Assembly (NCBI RefSeq): GCF_024171645.1
Contig: NZ_JALKAC010000009.1
Coordinates: forward strand, 62,001 to 126,000
Direction of reading: 5' to 3'
Length of the DNA stretch: 64,000 nucleotides
Origin: Flavobacterium sp. HSC-32F16
GTDB lineage: Bacteria > Bacteroidota > Bacteroidia > Flavobacteriales > Flavobacteriaceae
Below the pieces are notes generated by a model. That model was not told the origin of the DNA, did not search any database, and was given only the letters and a program-made list of their open reading frames with translations. The translations under genes and the position numbers were made by a program. Shown here piece after piece: positions 34,440 through 43,633 of the stretch (its first letter is position 1; each line of letters starts with the position of its first letter).

Positions 34440-35997
34440 AATTAGCAAAGAAAACGATGAGTTGTTATACAAGTTAAAAACTTTATACAATTTCAAAAAT
34501 GAAGGTATTGTTCCTCGAATAGCATTCTCATATAGTTTGCTCTCAGGTAAGATTTTTGATATTGAAAACGAAGAAATACCTAGCTCAGATGGTAAAGAAT
34601 TTCGTGATGATAAAGCTTTATTTGGAACTATTATTGGAGATAGCTCTAATACAATAATTTTTAAGTCTATTTTAGATCAGCATTATAATAAAAATACTTT
34701 TGAAGAAGAATTTGCAAAGTTGTTTAAGCTTCATTTAAATCACGGTCTAAACATTTGGAATGACCAGATTGATATAGGGAACATCTCAAAAGGGGATCAC
34801 ATAGACATTTTATTAAAAGCCATTAATAAGGGTTTATTAATGAGAAGTACGAATGTACACATTGTTAACCAAAATGAGTCTCAAATTAATGTTTTAAAAA
34901 TTAATACTTCAAGTAAGCCTATTGAACTTTGTTTAGGAACTGATCTAGATGGCAATTCTATTAAAATAAAAATTAATGATGAAACAGAATATACAAGTAG
35001 ACATTTTGGTATAGCAGGTACAACAGGTTCTGGAAAAACACAATTTGTATTTGATTTGATTTATCAAATTTCTAAACAAACAGATTATGAATTAAAATAT
35101 ACTTTTTTCGATTTTAAAGGTACTGATACGAAAGAAAAACTGGATTCTTTTTTAGCTTCAACAAAGGCAACTTTTATTAATATCAATCATCAAAATGGTT
35201 TTCCTTTCAGTCCTTTGAAAAATTACGATTTAAGTAATCAAAATTATATAGAATCATTTGCGAGTGATTTGAGAACTTTTTTTAAAAGTATTGGACAGGT
35301 TCAATCTGCAAGTTTAGTCAGAGAAATTAAAGATTATTATTTTGAAAATAAAAAAGCACCAACATTAGATGAATTATTAGAAACGATTCTAGAAAAAAAT
35401 AAAGGTAAATTTGACACAACAACAAGTGTAATACAACAATTGATAAATTCAGGAATATATAATGAGTCAGATACTTATTCAATCTTTAATCAAAGTACAT
35501 ACATTTCTATGCCTTCCGAAGTTACAAAAGAAATTAAACAATTTGTAACATTCAATCTTTTAAAATATATGTATGATAGTATTAAAAAATCGGGTGATAC
35601 TATTGTTACCAATAATATTAAAGAGTTGAAACATGTTATTATTATTGATGAAGCTCAAAACTTTTTGCAACATAAAAATGCAAGACCTGTAATTGAATCA
35701 ATGCTAAGAGAGCTAAGATCAATGGGGATAATTATAATTTTAATTGCTCAAGAGACTCAAGATTTTATATATAATGATTTTAATTTTATGTCTCAAATAC
35801 AGTTTCCAATTTGTGCAAATGTTAATGATAAATCTTCTAAAAGAATAATACCATTTCTTGGAAGCGTAAATAGCGAAGTGAAATTAAATTCTCAATTATC
35901 TATGCTGGATTCTGGTAGGGGATTAATTAATATGGGAGAACCAAAACTTATTGAATTAAAGCAATGGTGGAAGACTAAAAGAGAAGAAAACATATAA
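34429..35997 (+). CDS. DndE domain fused to a HerA/FtsK-type ATPase
   Basis: A 522-residue fusion. Residues 1-~120 look like DndE: I-K-I-S-K-E-N-D-E-L-L-Y-K-L-K, then V-P-R-I-A-F-S-Y-S-L, then D-G-K-E-F and a C-terminal H-L-N-H-G-L. DndE proteins are normally about 110-130 residues and bind nicked DNA. Residues ~165-520 are a HerA/FtsK-type motor ATPase: Walker A G-T-T-G-S-G-K-T (K203), Walker B H-V-I-I-I-D-E-A-Q-N-F, sensor region I-I-L-I-A-Q-E-T-Q-D, and a final S-G-R-G-L-I. This is a candidate DNA translocase recruited by a DndE module. It ends the four-gene overlapping operon. Confidence 0.82.
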   Translation: MRIKISKENDELLYKLKTLYNFKNEGIVPRIAFSYSLLSGKIFDIENEEIPSSDGKEFRDDKALFGTIIGDSSNTIIFKSILDQHYNKNTFEEEFAKLFKLHLNHGLNIWNDQIDIGNISKGDHIDILLKAINKGLLMRSTNVHIVNQNESQINVLKINTSSKPIELCLGTDLDGNSIKIKINDETEYTSRHFGIAGTTGSGKTQFVFDLIYQISKQTDYELKYTFFDFKGTDTKEKLDSFLASTKATFININHQNGFPFSPLKNYDLSNQNYIESFASDLRTFFKSIGQVQSASLVREIKDYYFENKKAPTLDELLETILEKNKGKFDTTTSVIQQLINSGIYNESDTYSIFNQSTYISMPSEVTKEIKQFVTFNLLKYMYDSIKKSGDTIVTNNIKELKHVIIIDEAQNFLQHKNARPVIESMLRELRSMGIIIILIAQETQDFIYNDFNFMSQIQFPICANVNDKSSKRIIPFLGSVNSEVKLNSQLSMLDSGRGLINMGEPKLIELKQWWKTKREENI

Positions 35998-36049
35998 AGA
36001 ATTACTCGAGGACAAATTTAGAACGGTTTAATTTTACAGTTTAAGGATG

Positions 36050-36089
36050 CTGCAATGACAGATTTTATTTTGCAGTTAGTTTTTTTTTA
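36050..36089 (+). terminator. Probable terminator after the Dnd-like operon
   Basis: CTGCAA (36050-36055) pairs with TTGCAG (36070-36075), followed after a short gap by nine T. Weak stem, but well placed. Confidence 0.4.
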
Positions 36090-36153
36090 AGTCTAATTAT
36101 ATATCATAAAGTGTAAAAAGAATTTGATTACAAATTAAGGGGAGTGAGAAATT

Positions 36154-39141
36154 ATGGAATATAAAAAGTGGTTAACATATTGGAAAAAAAGTTTATCTGA
36201 TTCCTTGAAAGCAGATATAAATATTGATAAACTTCAACATTTTGAAATTGATAGTTTTGAAATTGACATTCAGCAAATAGAAGATTTGATAAGCGTAAAT
36301 AACTTGATAGATTTTGAAGAAGCAAGTATAAATAAAAAAAAAGGAGTTTTAAGTAAAGAAAGTGAGAATTGGGTTGCTTTAGATGAAGTCCAAGTATTGA
36401 TTTCTCCAATAAAAATAAGGCCTACAACGGAAAATCTTGTTTTCTTAAAAGACAAACAGCCTAAGTTTCCGTTTTGGTATTTTGCTAAACTAGATAGAAA
36501 AGGAAGGCTACAAGTTCCTGAAGAATATTTTCCAGTTTTCCAAAGAAAGTATTTAGAGCCTTTAGCTGATGAAAGAACTGAATTTGTATTTGGTACAGTT
36601 GAAGATATTGATAATGCAACTGCTGTAGGTCGGGAAGAATATGTGAATTATAAGCAATATATAGATTACGTAAAAAATGTTTTTGCCTTAGCCATAAATC
36701 AGAACATTGAGAATTATCAAACAGAGGGTTATGAAACTTTAAAAAATGCGATTGTTTTATTGCCAGATGAAGATATAAATGCCGCTATTGGTATAATTCA
36801 TTTGTATGAGAAGATATTAAAAGAAGACAACATTCCTGAATTACTAAAGACTTTTATAACGCTAAATAATCCTAAAGAAAACAATCCATTAAATGTATCT
36901 GAATTCATCGATTCAAATTTCCTGCATACTGGACAAATGGGATTTGATTTCCCAATCTCAATATCCCAGCGTAAAAGTTTAAATACCTTTTTAAATACAA
37001 ATGACAAAGTTTTTGCAGTTAATGGACCTCCGGGAACAGGAAAAACGACTTTGTTGCAAAGTATAGTTGCTAACAAATTTGTAGAAAGTGCCATTGTTGG
37101 GAATCAACCTTCTATAATTCTTGCTTGTTCAACGAATAATCAAGCAGTAACAAATATAATAGATAGTTTTTCACAATCAAATACAAAGCCAGGTAATTTA
37201 GAAGGCAGATGGTTACCAGAAATTGAAGGATATGCAACTTATTTACCAGCTAATGGAAAAACAGAAGCAGAACTAAAAGGAATAAACTACAAGAAGCAAA
37301 ATGGTGAAGGCTTGTTTAATAGAGTTGAAAATCATTCGTACTTAAAAATAGCAAAACCTTATTTTACCGAAAACTGTTCAAAATATTTAGAAGATAAGAT
37401 TTTAAATATTAATGATGGTATAAAAAAAATCCAAAAGGAAATTTTAAATATCCAGACAATATTAAATGAAGCATCTAAAAAATGGAAAGATTACTTACAA
37501 AATGAAGAACTATTTTCAAATGGTTATTTAAATAATATCAGCATTCGTAAGACATATTATTCTGAAAACATTTTAAACGAAATGCAGTTTCAATCTGATA
37601 TTGAGATTTTAAATAAATTAGAAGAAAAAATTATTTCATACTTTAATAATGAATCTTTCTTTAGAAAGCTATTTTGCTATTTTGGGTTGAAATCAGCTTT
37701 AGCGAATAGAGTATCTGAAGTTAGAATTTTATTGAGAGATTCATTAATAAGTGAAACCAAAGAATTTGTTTATACAAAAAGTGCAATACTTGAAAAGATT
37801 AACAATAAAATAACAACCGCAAAAAGGATTATTGAGTCTATTAATAATTGGAAAGAATGGAAAATTTCTAATTCAATTATTGGAAATCCACCTAAAACAG
37901 AAGAAGAATACTGGGAATTTGAGTATTTGAAAATTAAAAATGGTACCAAACCAAATTGTTTTTATGATGAGCTAGATGTTTCTCTTCGTCACAAAGCATT
38001 TCAACTTGCTTTGCACTACTGGGAAGGAAGATGGCTATTGAAATTAGAATCTGATTTGAATGATGAAAGTTTCGATAGAAAAGGATTTGATGCAATCATA
38101 AATAGATGGCAGCGACAAGCAATGTTAACGCCTTGTTTTGTAAGCACATTTTACATGGCCCCTAAATTTTTTAGTTTTTTCAGGTTTTTCAAAAAAGGTG
38201 AAGATGGTAAAAATATTTTTGACACTCCACCACTTTATAGTTTTATAGATTTATTGATTGTTGATGAAGCAGGTCAGGTTGCTCCTGAGGTTGGAGTTGC
38301 AACATTCTCTCTGGCTAAGCAGGCAGTAATTGTAGGTGATGTTAAACAAATTGAGCCTGTTTGGAATATTACCAATAAAATTGATATTGGTAATTTAAAA
38401 AAATGCAACATCATTAAAAGTTATGATGATCCTATTTATGAAAAAGAGTTTGATCCTAAAGGTTTTCTTGCTTCAACTGGAAGTATAATGAAAATGGCTC
38501 AAAATTCGAGTAATATTCGAGAGCTTGACGCAAAGGAAAAAGGTGTTACTTTGGTTGAGCATCGACGCTGTTTTGATGAGATTATTAATTATTGCAATGT
38601 TTTAGCATACCATGGAAAGCTAGTACCACTTAAAGGACCAGCAAAAAGTGATTTATTATTCCCTCCAATGTATTGCGTTCATGTTGAAGGAAATTCGACG
38701 GTAAAAAATTCAAGTCGTTACAATGAGAATGAAGTAAAGGCAATAGTTAATTGGTTAGTTCAGAATAAAACGAGAATAGAGGAGAGATATGGAAAAGTTG
38801 AAGATTCTATTGGTATTATTACTCCTTTTGTTGGTCAAAAAAACAGTTTGAGATACGCATTAAAAAATGCAGGATTTAATGTTGATAAATTAAAATTAGG
38901 AACCGTTCATGCACTTCAAGGAGCTGAAAGATCCATAATTTTGTTCTCAATGGTTTATGGAAAAGGCGATTCAGGTACAATGTTTTTTGATAGAGACAAT
39001 AAGCCGAATATGTTAAATGTAGCAGTTTCAAGAGCTAAAGATAATTTTATTGTTTTTGCAAATACAGAAATATTAGATAAAAAGAGCAAGACTCCATCTG
39101 GTATTCTCTCAAACCATTTAATTTACGAAACAAAAAAGTAA
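36154..39141 (+). CDS. UPF1/DNA2-like superfamily 1 helicase
   Basis: A 995-residue SF1 helicase. The N-terminal ~280 residues are unassigned. Walker A G-P-P-G-T-G-K-T (K297); then a ~380-residue insertion with a helical, Lys/Asn-rich segment between motifs I and II; motif II D-E-A-G at 704-707; motif III V-G-D-V-K-Q-I; then V-E-H-R-R-C-F-D, G-T-V-H-A-L-Q-G-A-E-R and V-A-V-S-R-A-K near the C-terminus. All core motifs are intact. The gene has an unusually strong Shine-Dalgarno (AAGGGGAG) for this group. Standalone helicases of this type are common in defence islands; role here is unknown. A decayed second copy lies at 45857-46044. Confidence 0.85.
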   Translation: MEYKKWLTYWKKSLSDSLKADINIDKLQHFEIDSFEIDIQQIEDLISVNNLIDFEEASINKKKGVLSKESENWVALDEVQVLISPIKIRPTTENLVFLKDKQPKFPFWYFAKLDRKGRLQVPEEYFPVFQRKYLEPLADERTEFVFGTVEDIDNATAVGREEYVNYKQYIDYVKNVFALAINQNIENYQTEGYETLKNAIVLLPDEDINAAIGIIHLYEKILKEDNIPELLKTFITLNNPKENNPLNVSEFIDSNFLHTGQMGFDFPISISQRKSLNTFLNTNDKVFAVNGPPGTGKTTLLQSIVANKFVESAIVGNQPSIILACSTNNQAVTNIIDSFSQSNTKPGNLEGRWLPEIEGYATYLPANGKTEAELKGINYKKQNGEGLFNRVENHSYLKIAKPYFTENCSKYLEDKILNINDGIKKIQKEILNIQTILNEASKKWKDYLQNEELFSNGYLNNISIRKTYYSENILNEMQFQSDIEILNKLEEKIISYFNNESFFRKLFCYFGLKSALANRVSEVRILLRDSLISETKEFVYTKSAILEKINNKITTAKRIIESINNWKEWKISNSIIGNPPKTEEEYWEFEYLKIKNGTKPNCFYDELDVSLRHKAFQLALHYWEGRWLLKLESDLNDESFDRKGFDAIINRWQRQAMLTPCFVSTFYMAPKFFSFFRFFKKGEDGKNIFDTPPLYSFIDLLIVDEAGQVAPEVGVATFSLAKQAVIVGDVKQIEPVWNITNKIDIGNLKKCNIIKSYDDPIYEKEFDPKGFLASTGSIMKMAQNSSNIRELDAKEKGVTLVEHRRCFDEIINYCNVLAYHGKLVPLKGPAKSDLLFPPMYCVHVEGNSTVKNSSRYNENEVKAIVNWLVQNKTRIEERYGKVEDSIGIITPFVGQKNSLRYALKNAGFNVDKLKLGTVHALQGAERSIILFSMVYGKGDSGTMFFDRDNKPNMLNVAVSRAKDNFIVFANTEILDKKSKTPSGILSNHLIYETKK

Positions 39142-39188
39142 TCTCTCATACAACATCAAAATCTATGATTATAAATTAAGATTACTTC

Positions 39189-39272
39189 TTAAAGCAAAAT
39201 ATCATCAAACGATTCAGCTAAAAGTTTCAAATCTTCAAGTAAAAGGTTCGTATTCACTCCTTCTGCGTTCAC
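39189..39272 (-). pseudogene. C-terminal fragment of an unknown gene
   Basis: On the minus strand a clean 27-codon frame reads V-N-A-E-G-V-N-T-N-L-L-L-E-D-L then K-L-L-A-E-S-F-D-D-I-L-L and stop. Composition looks like a real protein tail, but a terminator hairpin lies immediately upstream, so the rest is missing. I cannot name the parent gene. It may be a scar of an earlier rearrangement. Confidence 0.3.
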
Positions 39273-39275
39273 AAA

Positions 39276-39305
39276 AAAGCCACTCAATTGAGTGGCTTTT
39301 TTGTT
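39276..39305 (+). terminator. Terminator hairpin
   Basis: AAAGCCACTCAATTGAGTGG and its completing CTTTTTTG: a perfect inverted repeat AAGCCACTCAATTGAGTGGC followed by a T-run, downstream of the SF1 helicase. Confidence 0.75.
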
Positions 39306-39452
39306 TTATATCACTTTTAAGATAATAAAATCTATTATCTTTATTAATTTCTAATAATGTTTGCACATGATTTTTTATAACGAGCATTATAATTCAATAA
39401 TTATGGCAAAATTGGAAGTCTTAAATTCTTAATCCTTTAGTAAAGTTATAAA

Positions 39453-39530
39453 ACAGGTATATATACTTAATTATTTTTAATTCGTTAATGATATTTTTGA
39501 TATAATTTTTATGATTATGGTTTTCCGTAA
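39453..39530 (+). promoter_or_regulatory. Shared upstream control module, copy 2
   Basis: ACAGGTAT at 39453-39460 and TATGGTTTTCCGTAA at 39516-39530, 92 bp before the TerB-BRCT start. The same two blocks lie at 29773-29780 and 29829-29843 before the Dnd-like operon; the spacing differs by 7 bp. The 15-base match is exact. Confidence 0.5.
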
Positions 39531-39621
39531 TGATTACAAAATATAAAGCTTAATATTTACACTTTATAAATAATCTTATAGTCAAAATTATTTTTTATAA
39601 TTATAATAAAATCAATTCATT

Positions 39622-40524
39622 ATGATAAATGTTGATCAGGAATTATTAAAAGTGTATACTGTAAAATCCCAAACAGATAAAGCTATTAGTTCTCTAAAAG
39701 GATTTTTATTGGGTATTAAATTAGATGACGAAATTAATATCCAAGAAATAAAAGAACTTCAAAAATGGGTTATTGCTCATAGAGAGTTAATGAATCGTAA
39801 TCCTTTGAACGAATTCATGATTATTATTGAAGATGCTATATCCAATAAAATTCCAGCAAAAGAAACAATTGATGATTTATATTGGTTATGTCAGAAATAC
39901 GAAAACGGTAATTACTACTATAATGCGGTAACTTCAGATCTTCAGATTTTGCAAGGTATTTGTCACGGTATTTTAGCAGATGGGATTATTACTGATAAAG
40001 AAATTTATGATCTTCAAAAATGGCTGGATGACAATGAACATTTAAATACGTATTATCCTTATGATGAAATAAGAAGTTTAGTTCTTTCTATTTTATCTGA
40101 TAATAAAATTGAAGAAGAAGAAAGAGTAGTTTTGATGGCTTTTTTTAAGCAATTTGTACAAATTCATGATGATGAAATAAGACAGAAGATTCAAAATGAA
40201 ACAATTGATGTAAATATTTCAGGTCTTTGTACGAGTGAACCTGAGGTGGTTTTTGAAGGTAAAACTTTTTGCATTACAGGAGTTTTACAAAGAGGAAATA
40301 GAGAGAATCTTCACAGAGATATTATTAAACTTGGAGGTATACCAACAGACAGCCTTACTAAAAAGACTGATTATTTAATTGTTGGTGATAATGGTAATCC
40401 AGCTTGGGCTTTTTCATGTTACGGAAGAAAAGTTGAAAAAGCTATTAATTTAAGAAAAGAAGGATATTTTATTATGCTTATACATGAATTTGATTTTTCT
40501 GATCTTATAGACGATTTATTATAA
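39622..40524 (+). CDS. TerB-like repeats with C-terminal BRCT domain
   Basis: A 300-residue protein. Residues ~15-85 and ~105-185 are two helical TerB-like units (G-F-L-L-G-I-K-L-D-D-E-I-N and C-H-G-I-L-A-D-G-I-I-T-D-K-E-I-Y-D-L, both with acidic metal-site-like D/E pairs). Residues ~208-300 are a BRCT domain of the NAD-ligase/pol III epsilon type: V-F-E-G-K-T-F-C-I-T-G-V-L, L-G-G-I-P-T-D-S-L-T-K-K-T-D-Y-L-I-V-G, and K-V-E-K-A. BRCT domains of this kind bind DNA ends or nicks. It is encoded 47 bp upstream of the Shango-like trio and is probably co-transcribed. Confidence 0.8.
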   Translation: MINVDQELLKVYTVKSQTDKAISSLKGFLLGIKLDDEINIQEIKELQKWVIAHRELMNRNPLNEFMIIIEDAISNKIPAKETIDDLYWLCQKYENGNYYYNAVTSDLQILQGICHGILADGIITDKEIYDLQKWLDDNEHLNTYYPYDEIRSLVLSILSDNKIEEEERVVLMAFFKQFVQIHDDEIRQKIQNETIDVNISGLCTSEPEVVFEGKTFCITGVLQRGNRENLHRDIIKLGGIPTDSLTKKTDYLIVGDNGNPAWAFSCYGRKVEKAINLRKEGYFIMLIHEFDFSDLIDDLL

Positions 40525-40571
40525 TAAATCCGATTTAGAGCATAGTATTAATAAAATCAAATTTAGGATGT

Positions 40572-42323
40572 ATGGATAATTCTATTATAGATATTACAGG
40601 AGAATCTTATAGTCTTTCAAATATTTCAAAACCTTCAAAAGTTCCTTATTGGGGGCATCAATATGTATATTCATATTCAGAAATAAATTCGGCAACTAAC
40701 CAGCAGCGTGTTTATTACAAAACTTTTAAATTTAACTTTTTAAACGGTATTTATTCAGATTTAGAAGGGAATAATAATTATGCGTTTGTTTTACTTTTTG
40801 ACCTTTTAAAAGAATTTGATAATCATAAAAATATTGCTCGTTTAGAAAAAGAATTAAACGAATTAAAAATAAACTATCCTAAAACAAAAACGTACAGTGT
40901 TTCTCATTTTATTAAAAAATTAGAGCAACACGATTTAAGAAAAGATTCAGAGAGAATTCGTAGACAGGAAAATTATTATGATGATTATTCGGGATACGAT
41001 CAGTTAAAATTGGGATTTCAATTTAGAGGCAAATTAAATTTAAATGATGAAGATGCGGTGCTTTTAAATAACATTTGGAATCCGGCTAATAATTTCTTTA
41101 ATATTGAGTTTTGTGCTGTCGAAATCATGAAATTTTATTTGTCTGTAATTAAAAGATTAGATGAAAGATGTAAAAAGGATTCATCTTCTTTACATGAAGA
41201 ACTTACTACAGTAGCTGATATTATCGCACAAAAACACTATAACTATAAACCAGAAAGTAATAACTATAAATACTCTATTGAAACGGTTATAAATGAACTT
41301 CATTCTAATATTTTCAAATACTGTGAAAATACTGTTCGTGAAATTTTTGGACACAAAAGAAAACTTAATGTAGATCTAACCTATATATCGAATACTGTAA
41401 AAGAAGAATACAACGAACGAATAATAATACGGTTAAATAAGATATTACAAATTTATGCACCAACAATTAATGAGCCAGATGAAAAAACGGATTATGAATT
41501 AAATATCCAAAATACAACTCGTTGGAAAATTAAATTTGATGAATTAACTAGTAATTTCAATAAAGATTCAGACACATTTATAAATCAGATTATCAATCTT
41601 GGAAATTTAAATAGAGATAATCCATCAATTGAAAATATTTTTTATGACGCATCAAAGTTTATCGCAGTTCATAATAAAGAAGCGTCGCTTACATTGTACG
41701 TTTATTATATTCATTATGATTTAAAATCCGTAAAATTTGATCAGAAACCATTAGGTGTGACAGTTCAGAAAACTTTGTTCAAAAATGGCGATCAATTTGA
41801 TGATTTTCAAGCAATAATCAATGAGTTTATCCAGGATAAAGATTTAGAAAAAGCTTTAAAGGCTGTAAATAATGTTTATACAGCTAAACGAAAAAAAATT
41901 CAATTGGATAGAAATGCTATTCAACAAGTTCATGAAAAACACTCGGGAACGGTTGAGCTTCTTAATGAATATCTTAGAGATGAAAATGAGCAGGAAGATT
42001 TAAAAACAGAATTAGTCATTAATCCTGAAACAGAGAGACAGACTGTTTCTGAATACATTAAGATCGATACATCTCTTTATGACAACTTACTCAATTTTAC
42101 AAAAATACAGCAAGATGTTCTTGATTCTTTTTCAAAGGCAAATTTTTCTCTTCTTCAGGCTGATTTTGAAACTTTCGCAAAATCGAAAGGGATGTTTAAA
42201 AACCAACTGATAGAAAGTATTAATGAAATATGCTACGACACATTAGACGATGTTTTAATTGAAGAAGATGATGATTTTTATATTATAAACGAAAATTACT
42301 ATAACCGAATTTTAGCAAAATGA
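40572..42323 (+). CDS. Shango-like SngA: TerB/TerB-C domain protein
   Basis: A 583-residue cytosolic protein with a TerB N-terminal-type region (Q-R-V-Y-Y-K-T-F-K-F-N-F-L-N-G-I-Y with L-L-F-D-L-L-K-E-F) and a TerB-C domain at the end (F-S-L-L-Q-A-D-F-E-T-F-A-K-S-K-G, then E-I-C-Y-D-T-L-D-D and I-I-N-E-N-Y-Y). This domain pair with a following ATPase and helicase is the make-up of the anti-phage system named Shango (sngABC). The stop overlaps the next start (ATGA). Confidence 0.78.
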   Translation: MDNSIIDITGESYSLSNISKPSKVPYWGHQYVYSYSEINSATNQQRVYYKTFKFNFLNGIYSDLEGNNNYAFVLLFDLLKEFDNHKNIARLEKELNELKINYPKTKTYSVSHFIKKLEQHDLRKDSERIRRQENYYDDYSGYDQLKLGFQFRGKLNLNDEDAVLLNNIWNPANNFFNIEFCAVEIMKFYLSVIKRLDERCKKDSSSLHEELTTVADIIAQKHYNYKPESNNYKYSIETVINELHSNIFKYCENTVREIFGHKRKLNVDLTYISNTVKEEYNERIIIRLNKILQIYAPTINEPDEKTDYELNIQNTTRWKIKFDELTSNFNKDSDTFINQIINLGNLNRDNPSIENIFYDASKFIAVHNKEASLTLYVYYIHYDLKSVKFDQKPLGVTVQKTLFKNGDQFDDFQAIINEFIQDKDLEKALKAVNNVYTAKRKKIQLDRNAIQQVHEKHSGTVELLNEYLRDENEQEDLKTELVINPETERQTVSEYIKIDTSLYDNLLNFTKIQQDVLDSFSKANFSLLQADFETFAKSKGMFKNQLIESINEICYDTLDDVLIEEDDDFYIINENYYNRILAK

Positions 42324-43633
42324 CAGAAAACATAAAACCCAAAGAAGCAACAGCAATTATTAATTCATTAATTGGAGGTGTAGTTCCTAAAATTGGTGTC
42401 CAGCATATTACAGTTGGACGCTCTGAGGAAATTGATGCAGTTGTAAGCGCATTAGAAGATGTGAAAAATGGACATAGTATGGTTAAATTTTGGATCGGAG
42501 ATTTCGGGTCTGGAAAATCATTCATGTTGCACTTACTAAACACTGTCGCACTAAAACAAAAGTTTGTCGTAGCAAATGCAGATTTTACGCCAGATAACAG
42601 ACTTTACTCAAATGATGGAAAAGGAGTAGCATTATATGCCGCTATTATGGATAATGTTGCTATTCAGACTAAACCTGAAGGTGGGGCATTGCCAACTTTA
42701 ATGGAAAAATGGATAGAACAAGTGATTATGAAAACGGCAGAATCTAATAATATACCATTAGAAAATGTTAGAGAAGAACAATATTTGACTCTTATTCAGA
42801 ATAACATAATGAAAACCATCAACGAAATAACCGAAGTTGGAGGTTTTGATTTTGGAACAGTTGTGATGAAATATTACGAGGGTTATATCAAAGATGATGA
42901 GCAATTAAGAAGAAATGCCTTAAAATGGTTAAAAGGAGAGTATAATACCAAAACGGAAGCGAAACAAGATTTAGGCGTGAGAGAGATCCTCAACGACTTG
43001 AATTATTATGATATGCTTAAAAACTTCACCAAATTGTTTGTAAGCATGGGGTATAGTGGTTTTATGATTAATCTTGATGAAGCCATAAATCTTTATAAAA
43101 TATCTGTTTCCGCAACTAGAGAAAAGAATTATGAAAAGATTTTGGCAATATATAATGATTGTTTTCAAGGTAAAGTGAGTAATCTTTTTTTCAATTTTGC
43201 AGGAACTAAAGAAGTTCTGGAAAACGAAAGAAGAGGATTGTTTAGTTATCATGCTTTAAAATCCCGTTTAGAAACAAATAAGTTTGAAACCGCAGAAATT
43301 AGAGACTTTGCACAGCCTGTAATTAAATTATTGCCACTCGATCATAACGAAATTTTTGTGCTTTTAATAAAGCTTAAAGCAATCTTTGATTATAATTATA
43401 AAGTATCAACAAATGTTTCTGATGAAGATATACAAAACTTCATGGAGGAAATGTTTAATAAACCGGGAGCTTCTGAATTTTTGACACCAAGAGAAGTTAT
43501 TAGAGATTTTTTAAATATTCTAAATATATTAAGACAGAACCCTGATTTAGATAAATCAAAATTATTTGGAGAGATTGAAATTTCTGACGAAAGACCAGAT
43601 ACTGTTTTAATGGACAGCATAGAAGAATTGTAA
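42320..43633 (+). CDS. Shango-like SngB: BREX-type P-loop ATPase
   Basis: A 437-residue ATP-binding protein of the DUF2791/BrxC-D type. Near the start K-I-G-V-Q-H-I-T-V-G-R-S-E-E-I; Walker A F-G-S-G-K-S at K66; I-N-L-D-E-A at the Walker B position (~251-256); F-N-F-A-G-T-K-E for sensor 1. It overlaps the TerB-C gene by 4 bp and the helicase gene by 1 bp, so the three proteins should be made together and probably act as a complex. Confidence 0.82.
   Translation: MTENIKPKEATAIINSLIGGVVPKIGVQHITVGRSEEIDAVVSALEDVKNGHSMVKFWIGDFGSGKSFMLHLLNTVALKQKFVVANADFTPDNRLYSNDGKGVALYAAIMDNVAIQTKPEGGALPTLMEKWIEQVIMKTAESNNIPLENVREEQYLTLIQNNIMKTINEITEVGGFDFGTVVMKYYEGYIKDDEQLRRNALKWLKGEYNTKTEAKQDLGVREILNDLNYYDMLKNFTKLFVSMGYSGFMINLDEAINLYKISVSATREKNYEKILAIYNDCFQGKVSNLFFNFAGTKEVLENERRGLFSYHALKSRLETNKFETAEIRDFAQPVIKLLPLDHNEIFVLLIKLKAIFDYNYKVSTNVSDEDIQNFMEEMFNKPGASEFLTPREVIRDFLNILNILRQNPDLDKSKLFGEIEISDERPDTVLMDSIEEL

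Larger units (their letters stand above)
39142..39621. other. Intergenic space before the Shango-like operon
   Basis: 480 bp. It holds a short minus-strand gene fragment (39189-39272), a terminator hairpin AAGCCACTCAATTGAGTGGC with a T-run (39276-39305), and the control module ACAGGTAT ... TATGGTTTTCCGTAA (39453-39530) shared with the Dnd-like operon. Confidence 0.6.

Noticed and set aside
29958..35997. Complete Dnd phosphorothioation system
   Set aside because: No dndC, dndB or desulfurase in the island; the encapsulin desulfurase at 3276 is a shell cargo in another operon.
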